64,000 nucleotides of DNA from Sphingopyxis terrae subsp. terrae NBRC 15098 (lineage in GTDB: Bacteria > Pseudomonadota > Alphaproteobacteria > Sphingomonadales > Sphingomonadaceae): contig NZ_BCZQ01000008.1 of the NCBI RefSeq assembly GCF_001598815.1, positions 186,001 through 250,000 on the forward strand. Direction: 5' to 3'. Both the position numbers and the translations under genes were made by a program. Positions 48,707 to 58,000 of the stretch are shown here, piece after piece; position 1 is the first letter of the stretch, and the number at the start of each line of letters is the position of its first letter. The notes beneath the pieces are model-generated. The model was not told where the DNA came from. It saw only the letters and a list, made by a program, of their open reading frames with translations, and searched no databases.

Positions 48707-49893
48707 GCGCCGCGCCGGACCAGGCGTTGCCACACCCAGTGGGCGCCGTCGGCGGCGAGCGCCAGCGCCCCCGACACGCGTGCCGGATAGGTGCGCACGC
48801 GCACGCATGCGCGCTGTTCCTGCGTCCAGAAGCGGGTGATCCAGCCCTCGGCCTCGCCGAGCAGTTCGTAGCTGCGCAGGCCCTCGCCCGCCGCCCAGCG
48901 CAGCGTGTGAAGCATCAGCAGCGTCCCCGGCGAGCATTTGCCGAAGCGCTCGTCGTGGCCGATCTTGAACAGCCAGTATCGATCGTCGCTGACCTGAGCC
49001 AATTGCATCGCCACCGCTTCGCCGCCGATCCGCATGAAGGACAGCCGGAACCGGCCCTCGGCGGCGGCCTCGCGAAAAAAGCGGCGGAAGAATGTCTCAC
49101 GGCGCCGGTCGACCGCGATCGCGCTGCCCGCCTCCAGCTTCCAGCTCTTCGCCTCGACCCCGATCGCTTCGTCGAACAGCGCGTCGAAATCCTGCAGGCC
49201 CGGCGCCAGCGTCTCGAACGTGACCGGCCCCAGCGCCTCGGCGCGCCGGGCCGCGCGCCGGAAATCGGACCGGCGGCCCGAATTGAAGTGGCTTTCGGGA
49301 TCGCGCCAGCTTTCGTCGAGCACGATCAGCGGGCAGGGCATCGCCGGGCGCACCGACAGCAGCCCGCGCCTGTGCATCGCGCGGCGCAGCGCCGGAAGCA
49401 GCGGCGAGTCGGCGGAAATCCGGTCGAAGGAGAGCGGCTTGCGCAACCGCGCGAGCGCGTCCGCGATCGGGGCGGCATCATCGGGCCGCGCCGCAAGCAG
49501 GTCGCCCGGCTCGAACAGTTCGCGCGATCCCGCGATGCGCCAGCGGCCGATCGCGCCCGCGTCGCGGCACAGCGGCAGCAGCGCCGAAATCGTGCCGCCC
49601 GCGCGCAGGCCGAGCAGCTTGCGGCGCTGCCCTTCGATCAAAGGGGTCAGCGCGGCGGCGAAGGCGTGACTCTGCGTCGGCCAGCGGGCATGGGCTTCGA
49701 GCGCGCGCCATTCTTCGGCCAGCCAGTCGCTGCCGTCCCAGCGCGCAAGATTGATCGCGCGCGCCGAATGCGGCGGCGCCATTTGCGCGTGTCGGTCTGC
49801 GCGCTTGAAGACATGCGCATGCAGCAAATTCTGCCCCGTCGCCTGCGCGAATAGCGCCGAAAAGCTAATAAATGTCTGCGCGGCGCGGATCAT
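48703..49893 (-). CDS. GNAT / CelD (BcsL)-type acetyltransferase
   Basis: The 396-residue protein has a CelD-like FemAB/GNAT-fold domain: SHFNSGRRSDFRRAARRAEALG, then GGEAVAMQLAQVSDDRYWLFKIGHDERFGKCSPGTLLMLHTL. Similar proteins are linked to exopolysaccharide or cellulose synthesis. The ATG at 49893 is used but an in-frame ATG at 49782 is also possible since neither has a clear ribosome site. It is translationally coupled to the PRODH-like gene (ATGA). Confidence 0.8.
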   Translation of the reverse strand: MIRAAQTFISFSALFAQATGQNLLHAHVFKRADRHAQMAPPHSARAINLARWDGSDWLAEEWRALEAHARWPTQSHAFAAALTPLIEGQRRKLLGLRAGGTISALLPLCRDAGAIGRWRIAGSRELFEPGDLLAARPDDAAPIADALARLRKPLSFDRISADSPLLPALRRAMHRRGLLSVRPAMPCPLIVLDESWRDPESHFNSGRRSDFRRAARRAEALGPVTFETLAPGLQDFDALFDEAIGVEAKSWKLEAGSAIAVDRRRETFFRRFFREAAAEGRFRLSFMRIGGEAVAMQLAQVSDDRYWLFKIGHDERFGKCSPGTLLMLHTLRWAAGEGLRSYELLGEAEGWITRFWTQEQRACVRVRTYPARVSGALALAADGAHWVWQRLVRRGA

Positions 49894-49953
49894 CGCTTGA
49901 CGCCGGGCGGGGCTTGCGGGAGGCAGGCGCGATCAATGCGGCGGGAGGCGGCG

Positions 49954-50802
49954 ATGACGGGCGACAAGACATCGGTGTTCGCGGACGACTGGTCGGGCGA
50001 AATGGGGCAGCGCTGGTTGCGCAATGTCGACCATTTCGAAGCGATGCTGGAACCGATTGGCACCGCGCTGCTCGATCGCGCCGCGATCGCGACGGGCGAG
50101 CGAATCGTCGATCTGGGGTGCGGCGGCGGCGCGACGAGCCGCGCGATCGCGGCGCGCGTCGGACCGCAGGGCGCGGTGCTCGGGCTCGACATCTCGCCCG
50201 ACCTGATCGTCGCGGCGCGCGCGCGGGCCGGCGCCGATTTTCCCGCGCTGCGCTTTTTCTGCGGCGATGCGGCGAGCGCGGTGCTGCCGGCAGCACCCTA
50301 TGACCGGCTCGTCTCGCGCTTCGGCAGTATGTTTTTCGCCGATCCCGTCGCCGCCTTTCGTCACTTGCGGACGCAGCTCGTGCCCGGCGCGCGCTTCGAC
50401 CTCGCCGTGTGGGGACCGCCGCGCGACAATGTCTGGATGATGGCGGTGATGGGGGTGATCCGCGCGCATGTCGAGGTGCCGCCCGCGACGCCGCGCGCGC
50501 CGGGGCCCTTCGCCTTCGAGGATATCGACTATCTGCGTGACCTGCTCGCCGATGCGGGCTTTGCCCGGGTCGACATCGACGACTGGCGCGGCGATCAGGC
50601 GATCGGCGGGCCGGGGCGCACCCCGGCGGAGGCCGCCGACTTCGCGCTCGGATCAATGTCGGCCGCGCGCGTGCTGGGCGAGGCGGGCGCCGATGTGATG
50701 GCGGCGGCGCGCGCCGATCTGGAGCGCGTCTATGCCGAGCATCATGATCCCGAAGCGGGTGTGCGCCTTGGCGCGCGCGCTTGGCTGGTAACCGCCGCCT
50801 GA
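49954..50802 (+). CDS. Class I SAM-dependent methyltransferase
   Basis: The 282-residue protein has Rossmann motif I, IVDLGCGGGATSRAIA, with GLDISPDLIVAARAR (post-I) and GARFDLAVWGPP. The substrate is unknown. A strong GGGAGGCGGCG precedes the ATG at 49954, which was chosen over 49897. It is divergent from the CelD-like gene. Confidence 0.88.
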   Translation: MTGDKTSVFADDWSGEMGQRWLRNVDHFEAMLEPIGTALLDRAAIATGERIVDLGCGGGATSRAIAARVGPQGAVLGLDISPDLIVAARARAGADFPALRFFCGDAASAVLPAAPYDRLVSRFGSMFFADPVAAFRHLRTQLVPGARFDLAVWGPPRDNVWMMAVMGVIRAHVEVPPATPRAPGPFAFEDIDYLRDLLADAGFARVDIDDWRGDQAIGGPGRTPAEAADFALGSMSAARVLGEAGADVMAAARADLERVYAEHHDPEAGVRLGARAWLVTAA

Positions 50803-50805
50803 GCC

Positions 50806-50823
50806 TTAGGGTCAGGACCCTAG
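50806..50823. repeat. Short MITE-end relic (TTAGGGTCAGGACCCTAG)
   Basis: These 18 bases contain AGGGTCAGGACCC, the outer part of the terminal repeat at 45241-45255, with TTAG and CTAG on the edges. The TAG of the next gene's stop codon on the minus strand (50820-50822) lies inside it. It looks like an excision footprint or a solo end. Confidence 0.55.
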
Positions 50824-51614
50824 CGCCGCGCGATCAGCGCCATCCCGTCGGCGAGTGCGGCGCGCGATATTTCGCCGCTGTGGCGGCGGACGATCCGGCC
50901 CTTGGCATCGACGAACAGGGTCGTCGGCAGCACCAGCCCGCCCGCGGCATCGCCCGTCCGCCCGCTATGGTCGAGAAAGACGTGCGTGCCCGGCACCTTG
51001 CGCTCGGCCAGATAGGCGGCGACGGTCGCGCTGTCCTGCCCCTGATTGACCAGCAGGATCGGCACGCGCGATGTCGCCGCGACCTCGGCGAGCATCGGCA
51101 GTTCGCGCTGGCACGGTGGGCACCATGTCGCCCACAGGTTGATGACCATCGGCTTCCCGCGCAGCGTATCGAGCGCGATCGCGCCCCCCTCCATGTCGGT
51201 GAGCATCAGCCCGCGCGCGAGCGGGCGCGGCGCGGGTTCGAGCGCCGGCGCCGCGACGGCATGAACCGCCGCCAGCCCGGCGAGCACGCCGAGTAACAGC
51301 GGCGTTGCGCGCGAGCGCCGGAGCCAGACGGCAACCGCCATCCCCGCCGCCGCGACCCCGGCCCAGGGCAGGAAACCACCCTGCCAGACCGCAAGGATCG
51401 ACCAGGGTTCGGGCGCATAGGCATCGGCGTGGCGCACCACATAGGCGGCGCGCGCCACGAGCAGTCCCGCGATGACGGCGATCCAGCTCGCTGTCGCCGC
51501 GCGCATATCGCCGCGCGCCGCGATCAGGCTGCCGCCCGCCAGAAACAGCCAGATCAGCGCGACCGCGAGCAGGCGGTCGGCGGCAAGCGCGAGCGGCCCG
51601 AGCGAAATCGTCAT
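50820..51614 (-). CDS. Membrane thioredoxin (TlpA-like) with Lgt-like N-terminal region
   Basis: The 264-residue protein has four hydrophobic helices at the N-terminus. Part of these, ARAAYVVRHADAYAPEPW then ILAVWQGGFLPWAGV, is like prolipoprotein diacylglyceryl transferase. The C-terminal thioredoxin domain has NLWATWCPPCQRELP (CPPC active site) and LPTTLFVDAKG. It is probably a periplasm-facing thiol-disulfide reductase. The ATG at 51614 is used. Confidence 0.86.
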   Translation of the reverse strand: MTISLGPLALAADRLLAVALIWLFLAGGSLIAARGDMRAATASWIAVIAGLLVARAAYVVRHADAYAPEPWSILAVWQGGFLPWAGVAAAGMAVAVWLRRSRATPLLLGVLAGLAAVHAVAAPALEPAPRPLARGLMLTDMEGGAIALDTLRGKPMVINLWATWCPPCQRELPMLAEVAATSRVPILLVNQGQDSATVAAYLAERKVPGTHVFLDHSGRTGDAAGGLVLPTTLFVDAKGRIVRRHSGEISRAALADGMALIARR

Positions 51615-51765
51615 CGGCGTAGCCGCCGGGCAGCGCGGCATGGTCGCGGCGATTTGGTCACATCCAAGTCAATTTCCTTTTGGCTCCCGAAGCGCCCCCT
51701 CGCGCGATCTGATCGGCGAAACGGCAGCGAAAGAAAAGAGCTGGTATCGGGCGTGCGGCGGTTCG

Positions 51766-53133
51766 TTACATGTCGCCCGCGGGACCATCGCCGATACGCA
51801 GCGTGGCAAGCGTGCCGCCCGACGGTGCGCGATCGAGCGCCACGTCGCCGCCATAGTCGCGCGCCACATCGCGCGCGATGGCAAGGCCAAGGCCCGATCC
51901 GGCGCCGGGGCCGGCCCCGCGCGCGCCGATGCCGAACATCGTCTCGCGCTGATCGGGCGGAACGCCCGGCCCGTCGTCGGTGATGGCAATGCGGCGCGCG
52001 GCGCCGTCGAAGCGATAGTCGATCGTGATGCCCGATCGCGCCCATTTTCCGGCATTGTCGAGCAGGTTCGACAATATCTCGCTCAGATCCTCGGCATCCA
52101 TGGGAAGCGAAGGGGCGGCCGGGTCGAGCGCCGCCGCGGTCGCAGCGAAGCGCTTGCCCGGATGACAGCGTTCCATCGCGGCGATCAGCGGCGGCAGGAT
52201 CGCGGCGAGCCGCACGCCGCCGACCATCCCCGCATGCGACCCGCCCGACCGGACGCGCGACAGATGATAGTCGATCTGGCGCTGCATCGTCTCGCTTTCG
52301 GACAGGAAGACGTCGGCCGCGGCGCTTTCGGTGCCGCGCTGTTGCAGCCGTTCGGCCTCGTCGGTGACGACGGCGAGCGGGGTGCGCAGCGAGTGCGCCA
52401 GCGCGCCCGCGGCGACACGCCCGCGCTCGACGATCTCGGCATTGCGCGCCAGATAGCTGTTCAACGGATCGACGAGCTGGCGGATCTCGTCGGGAAACAC
52501 CCCCTCGATGTGATCGGCCTGCCCGCGGCGCAGGGCCGCGATCCGCGCGGCCAGCCGGTTGAACGGCCGGAAGCCGAGCGTGATGATCGCAAGGCCGCTT
52601 GCCAGAAGCGCGAGCGCGAGCAGGCTGAGCCACAGGCTGAGCTCGCGGGTGAAGCTCGCGATGACGGCGCGCAGCAGGCGCTCGTCGGTGGCGATGACGA
52701 AATGCAGCGGGGCGCCGCCCGGCACCGCACGCTCGAAGCCATAGGTGATCGTGGGGCCCGTCGGGCCGTTTTCGACGCGGTGCAGGATGTCCGGGCTGTG
52801 CGCGACATCCTCGTCGAGCGCGCCGCGCGTCATAGAGGGCGACTTCAGCGAGCGATGGCCGGGGCGCCCGATCTGCCAGTAAAATCCGGACAGAGGCACC
52901 GCATAGCGCGGATCGGACAGCGGCCGCGACAGGCGGGGGTTACCTGCCGCGTCGAGGACGGTCAGTTCGGCCAGCTCGCGGACATGAACCTCCAGCTCTT
53001 CATGATATTGCTGTTCGACATGGCTGCTGAACAGCCGCACCGACGAAAACCACAGCGCGCCGATGCCCAGCGCCACCCATATCAGGATGGCGGCCAGAAA
53101 GCGCGCGCGCAGGCTGGAAAAGAGTCGGGTCAC
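51766..53133 (-). CDS. Sensor histidine kinase of a two-component system
   Basis: The 455-residue inner-membrane kinase has two helices (residues 11-30 and 165-187) flanking a periplasmic sensor domain with no recognised metal-binding cluster. Cytoplasmic motifs are AHSLRTPLAVV (phosphoacceptor His247), EILSNLLDNAGKWA (N box) and DDGPGVPP, GSGLGLAI (G boxes). Its GTG start overlaps the response regulator TGA (GTGA). It probably controls the divergent efflux operon. Confidence 0.92.
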   Translation of the reverse strand: MTRLFSSLRARFLAAILIWVALGIGALWFSSVRLFSSHVEQQYHEELEVHVRELAELTVLDAAGNPRLSRPLSDPRYAVPLSGFYWQIGRPGHRSLKSPSMTRGALDEDVAHSPDILHRVENGPTGPTITYGFERAVPGGAPLHFVIATDERLLRAVIASFTRELSLWLSLLALALLASGLAIITLGFRPFNRLAARIAALRRGQADHIEGVFPDEIRQLVDPLNSYLARNAEIVERGRVAAGALAHSLRTPLAVVTDEAERLQQRGTESAAADVFLSESETMQRQIDYHLSRVRSGGSHAGMVGGVRLAAILPPLIAAMERCHPGKRFAATAAALDPAAPSLPMDAEDLSEILSNLLDNAGKWARSGITIDYRFDGAARRIAITDDGPGVPPDQRETMFGIGARGAGPGAGSGLGLAIARDVARDYGGDVALDRAPSGGTLATLRIGDGPAGDM

Positions 53134-53792
53134 AAATCGAGCCGATAGCCCAGGCCGCGGACGGTGCGAATAGCCTCGCGTCCGATCTTGCGGCGCAGCC
53201 GACTGATATGCGCCTCCACCGCGTTGCGGTCGCGCTCGGCCTCCAGCGCGTAAAGCTGATCGAGGATGTCGGCTTGCGACAAGATATGTTCGGGACGCCG
53301 CATGAAGAGGTGCAGCAGCGCGAACTCCTTGCGGCTGAGCGTCAGCGCTTCGCCGTGCAGCGTCGCGGTGGACGCGACGGGGTCGAGCGAAAGCGGACCG
53401 ACCGTCAGCGCGTTGCTGCCGCGCCCACGTCCACGCCGCCACAGCGCATGCAGCCGCGCCAGCAACTCTTCGAACCGCACCGGCTTGACGATGAAATCAT
53501 CGGCGCCGCTGTTCAGCCCCTCGACCTTTTCGCGCCAGTTGCCCCGCGCGGTCAGGATCAGGATCGGCACCGTCCGCCCGGCGCCGCGCCAGTGGCGCAG
53601 CACATCAATCCCGTCGCCGTCGGGCAGCCCCAGATCGAGGATCACCGCGCCCAGCATGTCGATGTCGGGCCAGTCGCGGGCGTCGCCCGCCGACGCGGCG
53701 CTGTCGACGGCAATTCCCGCCGCCACCAGCCGCTCGGTCAGGCGGCGGCGCAGTTCGGGATCGTCTTCGACCAGCAATACGCGCATCGGCAT
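53130..53792 (-). CDS. OmpR/PhoB-type response regulator
   Basis: The 220-residue protein has a receiver domain with LVEDD (Asp10, Asp11), phosphoacceptor Asp53 in VILDLGLPDGD, and the conserved Lys in DDFIVKPVR. The C-terminal winged-helix domain includes RLRRKIGREAIRTVRGLGYRL. OmpR-type regulators bind tandem direct repeats 10-11 bp apart. A site of that form is at 53869-53905. AAGGACAGG precedes the ATG. Confidence 0.94.
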   Translation of the reverse strand: MPMRVLLVEDDPELRRRLTERLVAAGIAVDSAASAGDARDWPDIDMLGAVILDLGLPDGDGIDVLRHWRGAGRTVPILILTARGNWREKVEGLNSGADDFIVKPVRFEELLARLHALWRRGRGRGSNALTVGPLSLDPVASTATLHGEALTLSRKEFALLHLFMRRPEHILSQADILDQLYALEAERDRNAVEAHISRLRRKIGREAIRTVRGLGYRLDL

Positions 53793-53837
53793 CCTGTCCT
53801 TGTGGGGATGATCTCACAGTCTTCATCCCGGTGCGAT

Positions 53838-53859
53838 GGTCCTAGGATGCTGACCCTAG
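53838..53859. repeat. MITE-end-like relic in the regulator-efflux intergenic region
   Basis: On the minus strand it reads CTAGGGTCAG then CATCCTAGGACC, so the first ten bases match the terminal repeat at 45241. The rest differs, and it is listed as a possible degraded copy. Confidence 0.35.
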
Positions 53860-53868
53860 CGCAATTGC

Positions 53869-53905
53869 CTGACGCGACACTGACAAAATGTCAGGCTGGC
53901 GTCAG
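53869..53905. promoter_or_regulatory. Nested dyad with 11-bp half-site spacing (putative response-regulator operator)
   Basis: CTGACGC (53869-53875) is inverted with GCGTCAG (53899-53905), and CTGACA (53880-53885) with TGTCAG (53889-53894). Both pairs are centred on 53887. On each arm the CTGAC half-sites repeat at exactly 11 bp, the spacing used by PhoB/OmpR regulators. It lies between the two-component genes and the efflux operon, ending 23 bases before the adaptor ATG. Confidence 0.65.
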
Positions 53906-53927
53906 ACTCGCTTGGCAGAGGGCGGCC

Positions 53928-55037
53928 ATGGACAGGAAAGCCCTTATCGCCGCATCGACAGCGCTCGCCCTCGCGGCGGGTGCCGGAGCCCTCTGGTGGT
54001 CGAAGGAGGCGCCCCCGCCTGCGCCCGACGGCGGCGAAGCGGCCATGGCGCCGGGCAAGCTGACGGCCCGACAGATCGAGAAGCTCGGCATCGCGACCGC
54101 AGTCGCGGCGGCCGCCAGCAGTGCCGAGCTTGGCGCGGTCCCTGCGACCGTATCGCTGCCCCCCGATGCGCGGGTCGCGGTGACCGCGCCATTCGACGGG
54201 ATTGCGGTGCGGCTGTTTGTCGTCGAGGGCGAGGCGGTTGCCGCCGGTCAACCGCTCGCCAGCATCCGCGCCGCCGAGCCTGTCCAATATGGCGCGGCGC
54301 TGGCGCGCGCGCAGGCGCAGCTGGAGGTTGCCCGCGCCGCCGCGGGCCGCACCGGTCAGCTGGCCAAGGAAGGCATTGTCGCGGGCGCCCGCGCCGACGA
54401 GGCGCGCGCCGCGCTGCGCGAGGCAGAAGTCAATGTCGCCGAAAACCGCCGCATTCTCGCGCAGGCCAATGCCGACGGCAGCGGTATGATGACGCTGCGC
54501 GCGCCGATCGGCGGCCGGATCGCCGCCGTCAATGTGCAGGCGGGCGGCCCGGTGGGCGGCCTCAGCGCGCCTTTCATCGTCGAAAATACGGCGCGGCTGA
54601 TGCTCGATCTGCAAATCCCCGAACGGCTCGCGGGCGCGGTGCATCCGGGCACACCCGTCGAAGTCCGGATGCCCGGCACCGCGCCCGCCACCGGCCGCGT
54701 CATCGCCGTCGGCGGCTCGATCGACCCCGCGACGCGCGCGCTGACGGCAAAGGCACGCCTCGACGCCGCACCCGCACTGGTCAGCGGCAAGTCGGTCGTC
54801 GCGATCCTCGGCGGCGTTCAGCCCGTCGCCGGGGCGAGCATCCCCGCTGCCGCGCTGACACGGGTCGGCGACAGGGATGCGGTTTTCGTGAAGGGGACGG
54901 ACGGCTTCGCGCTGCGCCCCGTCACCATCGCCAGCCGCGTCGGGGCCAGCGCGACGATAACCGCCGGACTGAAGCCCGGCGAACGCGTCGCAACCTCGGC
55001 AATCGCCGAACTCAAGGCCGTGCTGGGCGGCGAATAG
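53928..55037 (+). CDS. RND efflux periplasmic adaptor subunit
   Basis: The 369-residue membrane-fusion protein has an N-terminal signal or anchor segment (residues 6-24), a lipoyl half (FDGIAVRLFVVEGEAVAAGQPL), a helical hairpin, and MTLRAPIGGRIAAVNVQAGGPV. A beta-barrel and membrane-proximal domain follow. It links the inner pump to the outer channel. It is the first gene of the efflux operon; the ATG at 53928 follows GAGGGCGG. Confidence 0.92.
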   Translation: MDRKALIAASTALALAAGAGALWWSKEAPPPAPDGGEAAMAPGKLTARQIEKLGIATAVAAAASSAELGAVPATVSLPPDARVAVTAPFDGIAVRLFVVEGEAVAAGQPLASIRAAEPVQYGAALARAQAQLEVARAAAGRTGQLAKEGIVAGARADEARAALREAEVNVAENRRILAQANADGSGMMTLRAPIGGRIAAVNVQAGGPVGGLSAPFIVENTARLMLDLQIPERLAGAVHPGTPVEVRMPGTAPATGRVIAVGGSIDPATRALTAKARLDAAPALVSGKSVVAILGGVQPVAGASIPAAALTRVGDRDAVFVKGTDGFALRPVTIASRVGASATITAGLKPGERVATSAIAELKAVLGGE

Positions 55038-55038
55038 G

Positions 55039-58000
55039 ATGCTCGGCAAACTCGTCGAAAAGGCGCTCGCACTGCGTCTCGCCGTCATCGGTGCCGCACT
55101 GCTGCTGGGCGGGATCGGGGCCTGGTCCTTCGCCAATCTGCCGATCGATGCCTTTCCGGACATCAGCTCGACGCAGGTCAAGATCATCCTGAAGGCGCCG
55201 GGCATGACCCCCGAGGAGGTCGAGAGCCGCGTCATCACGCCGATCGAGATGGAGATGCTGGGCATCCCCGATCAGGCGAACCTGCGCTCGGTCGCCAAAT
55301 ATGCGATTGCCGACATCACAATCGATTTCAAGGACGGTACCGACATCTATTGGGCGCGCAGCCAGGTCGCCGAGCGGCTGTCGAATGTTGCGGGCGACCT
55401 GCCGGCGACGGTCGAGGGCGGGATGGCGCCGATCTCCACCCCGCTGTCCGACATGTATATGTTCACGCTCGAAGGGCCGCAGGATCTGACCGAAAAGCGG
55501 CGGGTGCTCGACTGGATCATCCGCCCGGCGCTGCGCACCGTTCCCGGCGTTGCCGATGTCAACGCGCTCGGCGGCTTTGCCGAAACCTTCGAGGTGCGCC
55601 CCGACAATGGCGAGCTGGCGGCGGCGGGGCTGAGCGTCGAGGATCTGCGCGCGGCGATCGAGGCGAGCAATCGCAACGACGGCGCGGGCCGGCTCAAGAT
55701 CGGCGACGAAGCGCTGATCGTGCGTTCGGTCGGCGCGATCCGCACGCTCGGCGATCTCGCGTCGGTCGTGGTGCGGTCGCAGGATGGCGGCATCGTGCGT
55801 GTCGGCGACGTCGCGGCGGTGCGCGCCGGGCATCTGACGCGCTATGGCGCGGTCACGAAGGACGGCAAGGGCGAGGCGGTCGAGGGACTGGTCATCGCGC
55901 TGCGCGGCGCCGACGCGTCGAAGGTCGTCGACGGGGTCAAGGCGCGGCTCGCGGAAATCCAGCCCAGCCTGCCGCGCGGGATGCGCGTCGATGTCTTCTA
56001 CGACCGGTCGGACCTCATCGAACGCGCCGTCGGGACGGTCGAGAAGGCGCTGATCGAAGCGACGATCCTCGTCGTCATCCTGCTGCTGCTGTTTCTGGGC
56101 GATGTCCGCGCGTCGGTCATCGTCGCACTCGCGCTGCCGATGGCGGCGCTGCTGACCTTCATCTTCATGCGGGCGATCGGACTGACCGCCAATCTGATGA
56201 GCCTCGGCGGCCTTGCCATCGCGGTCGGCATATTGGTCGACGGCGCCGTGGTCGTCGTCGAAAATGTCGTCGAGCGCTTGTCCGATCCCAGGCATCGCCG
56301 GATGGGTAAGCTGCATGCGGTGTTCGTCGCGGCGTCCGAAGTCGCGATGCCGGTCGCCTCGGGGCTGCTTATCATCGCGCTCGTCTTCCTGCCGCTGCTC
56401 ACGCTCGAGGGGCTGGAGGGCAAGCTGTTCGCGCCCGTCGCGCTGACCATCGTGCTCGCGCTGCTTTCGGCGCTGGTCCTGTCGCTGACGCTGGTGCCGG
56501 TGCTCGCCTATTTCATCCTGAAGCAGCAGGACGGCCACCGCGAACCGCGCCTGATGCGCTTCCTGGCGCCGCGTCACGCGCGGGCGCTCGACTGGGCCTT
56601 TGCCCACCGCCGGACCGTTGCCGGGATATCCGCGATCGGCCTGCTGCTCGCCGGGGTCGCCTATACCGTGACCGGCAAGACCTTTCTGCCGACGATGGAC
56701 GAGGGGTCGACGATCGTTCAGCTCACCAAGCTGCCGAGCATCAATATCGAGCATAGCGCCGCGGGCGACATGAAGGTGCAACACGCGGTCCTCGAACAGG
56801 TGCCCGAAGTTACCAGCGTGATCGCGCGCGTCGGCAGCGACGAGCTCGGCCTCGATCCGATGAGCCCCAACGAGACCGACAGCTTTCTGAAGCTGAAGCC
56901 GCGGTCCGAATGGCGCGTTGCCGACAAGGACTGGCTCAACGACCGGATTCGCGCCGTGCTCGCCGATTTTCCGGGGATCGAGCCCAGCTTCACCCAGCCG
57001 ATCGAAATGCGCGTTTCCGAAATGCTCACCGGTGCGCGCGGCGACTTGGCGATCAAATTATTCGGTCCCGACCTCAAGGAACTGGCCCGGCTCGCGGGTG
57101 CGATCCAGGGTCGGCTAGAAACGATCCGCGGGACGAGCGAGGCGATGACGGTTGCCAACGACAGCGTCGATTATCTGCAGATCGATATTGATCGCATGGC
57201 CGCGGGGCGTGCGGGAATGCCCGTAGACATGCTGCAGGACATGATGCGCGCCGATGTCGAGGGCGTCCGCGCCGGCACGATCGCCGAAGGCGCGCGCCGG
57301 ATTCCCGTGGTTATCCGCGGCGAAGGCGGCGACGGTATGGACGCGCAAAGCTATACCGACCGCCTCTACCGGACCCCCGCCGGCACCCTCCTTCGCACCA
57401 GCGATGTCGCGGCGATCGCACAGGTCGCGGGGCCGGTGAAGCTCGAACATGAAAATGGATCGCGCTTCGCGCTCGTGCAGGCCTTCGTCAGCGGCCGCGA
57501 CCTTGTCGGCTATGTCGAGGAGGCAAAGGCGGACATCGGCAAGCATGTAAAGCTGCCGCCCGGCTATCGTATAGTGTGGGGCGGCCAGTTCGAAAATCAG
57601 CAACGGGCGGCCGCGCGCCTGATGATCGTGCTGCCGATCGCGGTGCTGATGATCTTCGTCGTTCTGTATCTGACGCTGCGCTCGCTCCGCGCGGCGGCGC
57701 TGATTCTCGTCAACATACCCTTTGCGGCGGTGGGCGGGATGATCGCGCTCGCGCTATCGGGCGAATATCTGTCGGTTCCCGCCTCGGTCGGCTTCATCGC
57801 GCTGCTCGGCATCGCGGTGCTCAACGGGCTCGTCATGGTCAGCTATTTCCGTCAGCTGCGCGAACGCGGCGTCCCGCTGCATCAGGCGGTGCGCGAGGGC
57901 GCCGCACGGCGCCTGCGCCCGGTGCTGATGACCGCGAGCATCGCCGCCTTCGGCCTCGTCCCGCTGCTCTTCGCGTCGGGTCCGGGTTCGGAAATCCAGC

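Noticed and set aside
55012-56784. 590-codon open frame opposite the RND pump
   Set aside because: Shadow of the pump; rich in Arg, Gln and Asp with no recognisable domain.
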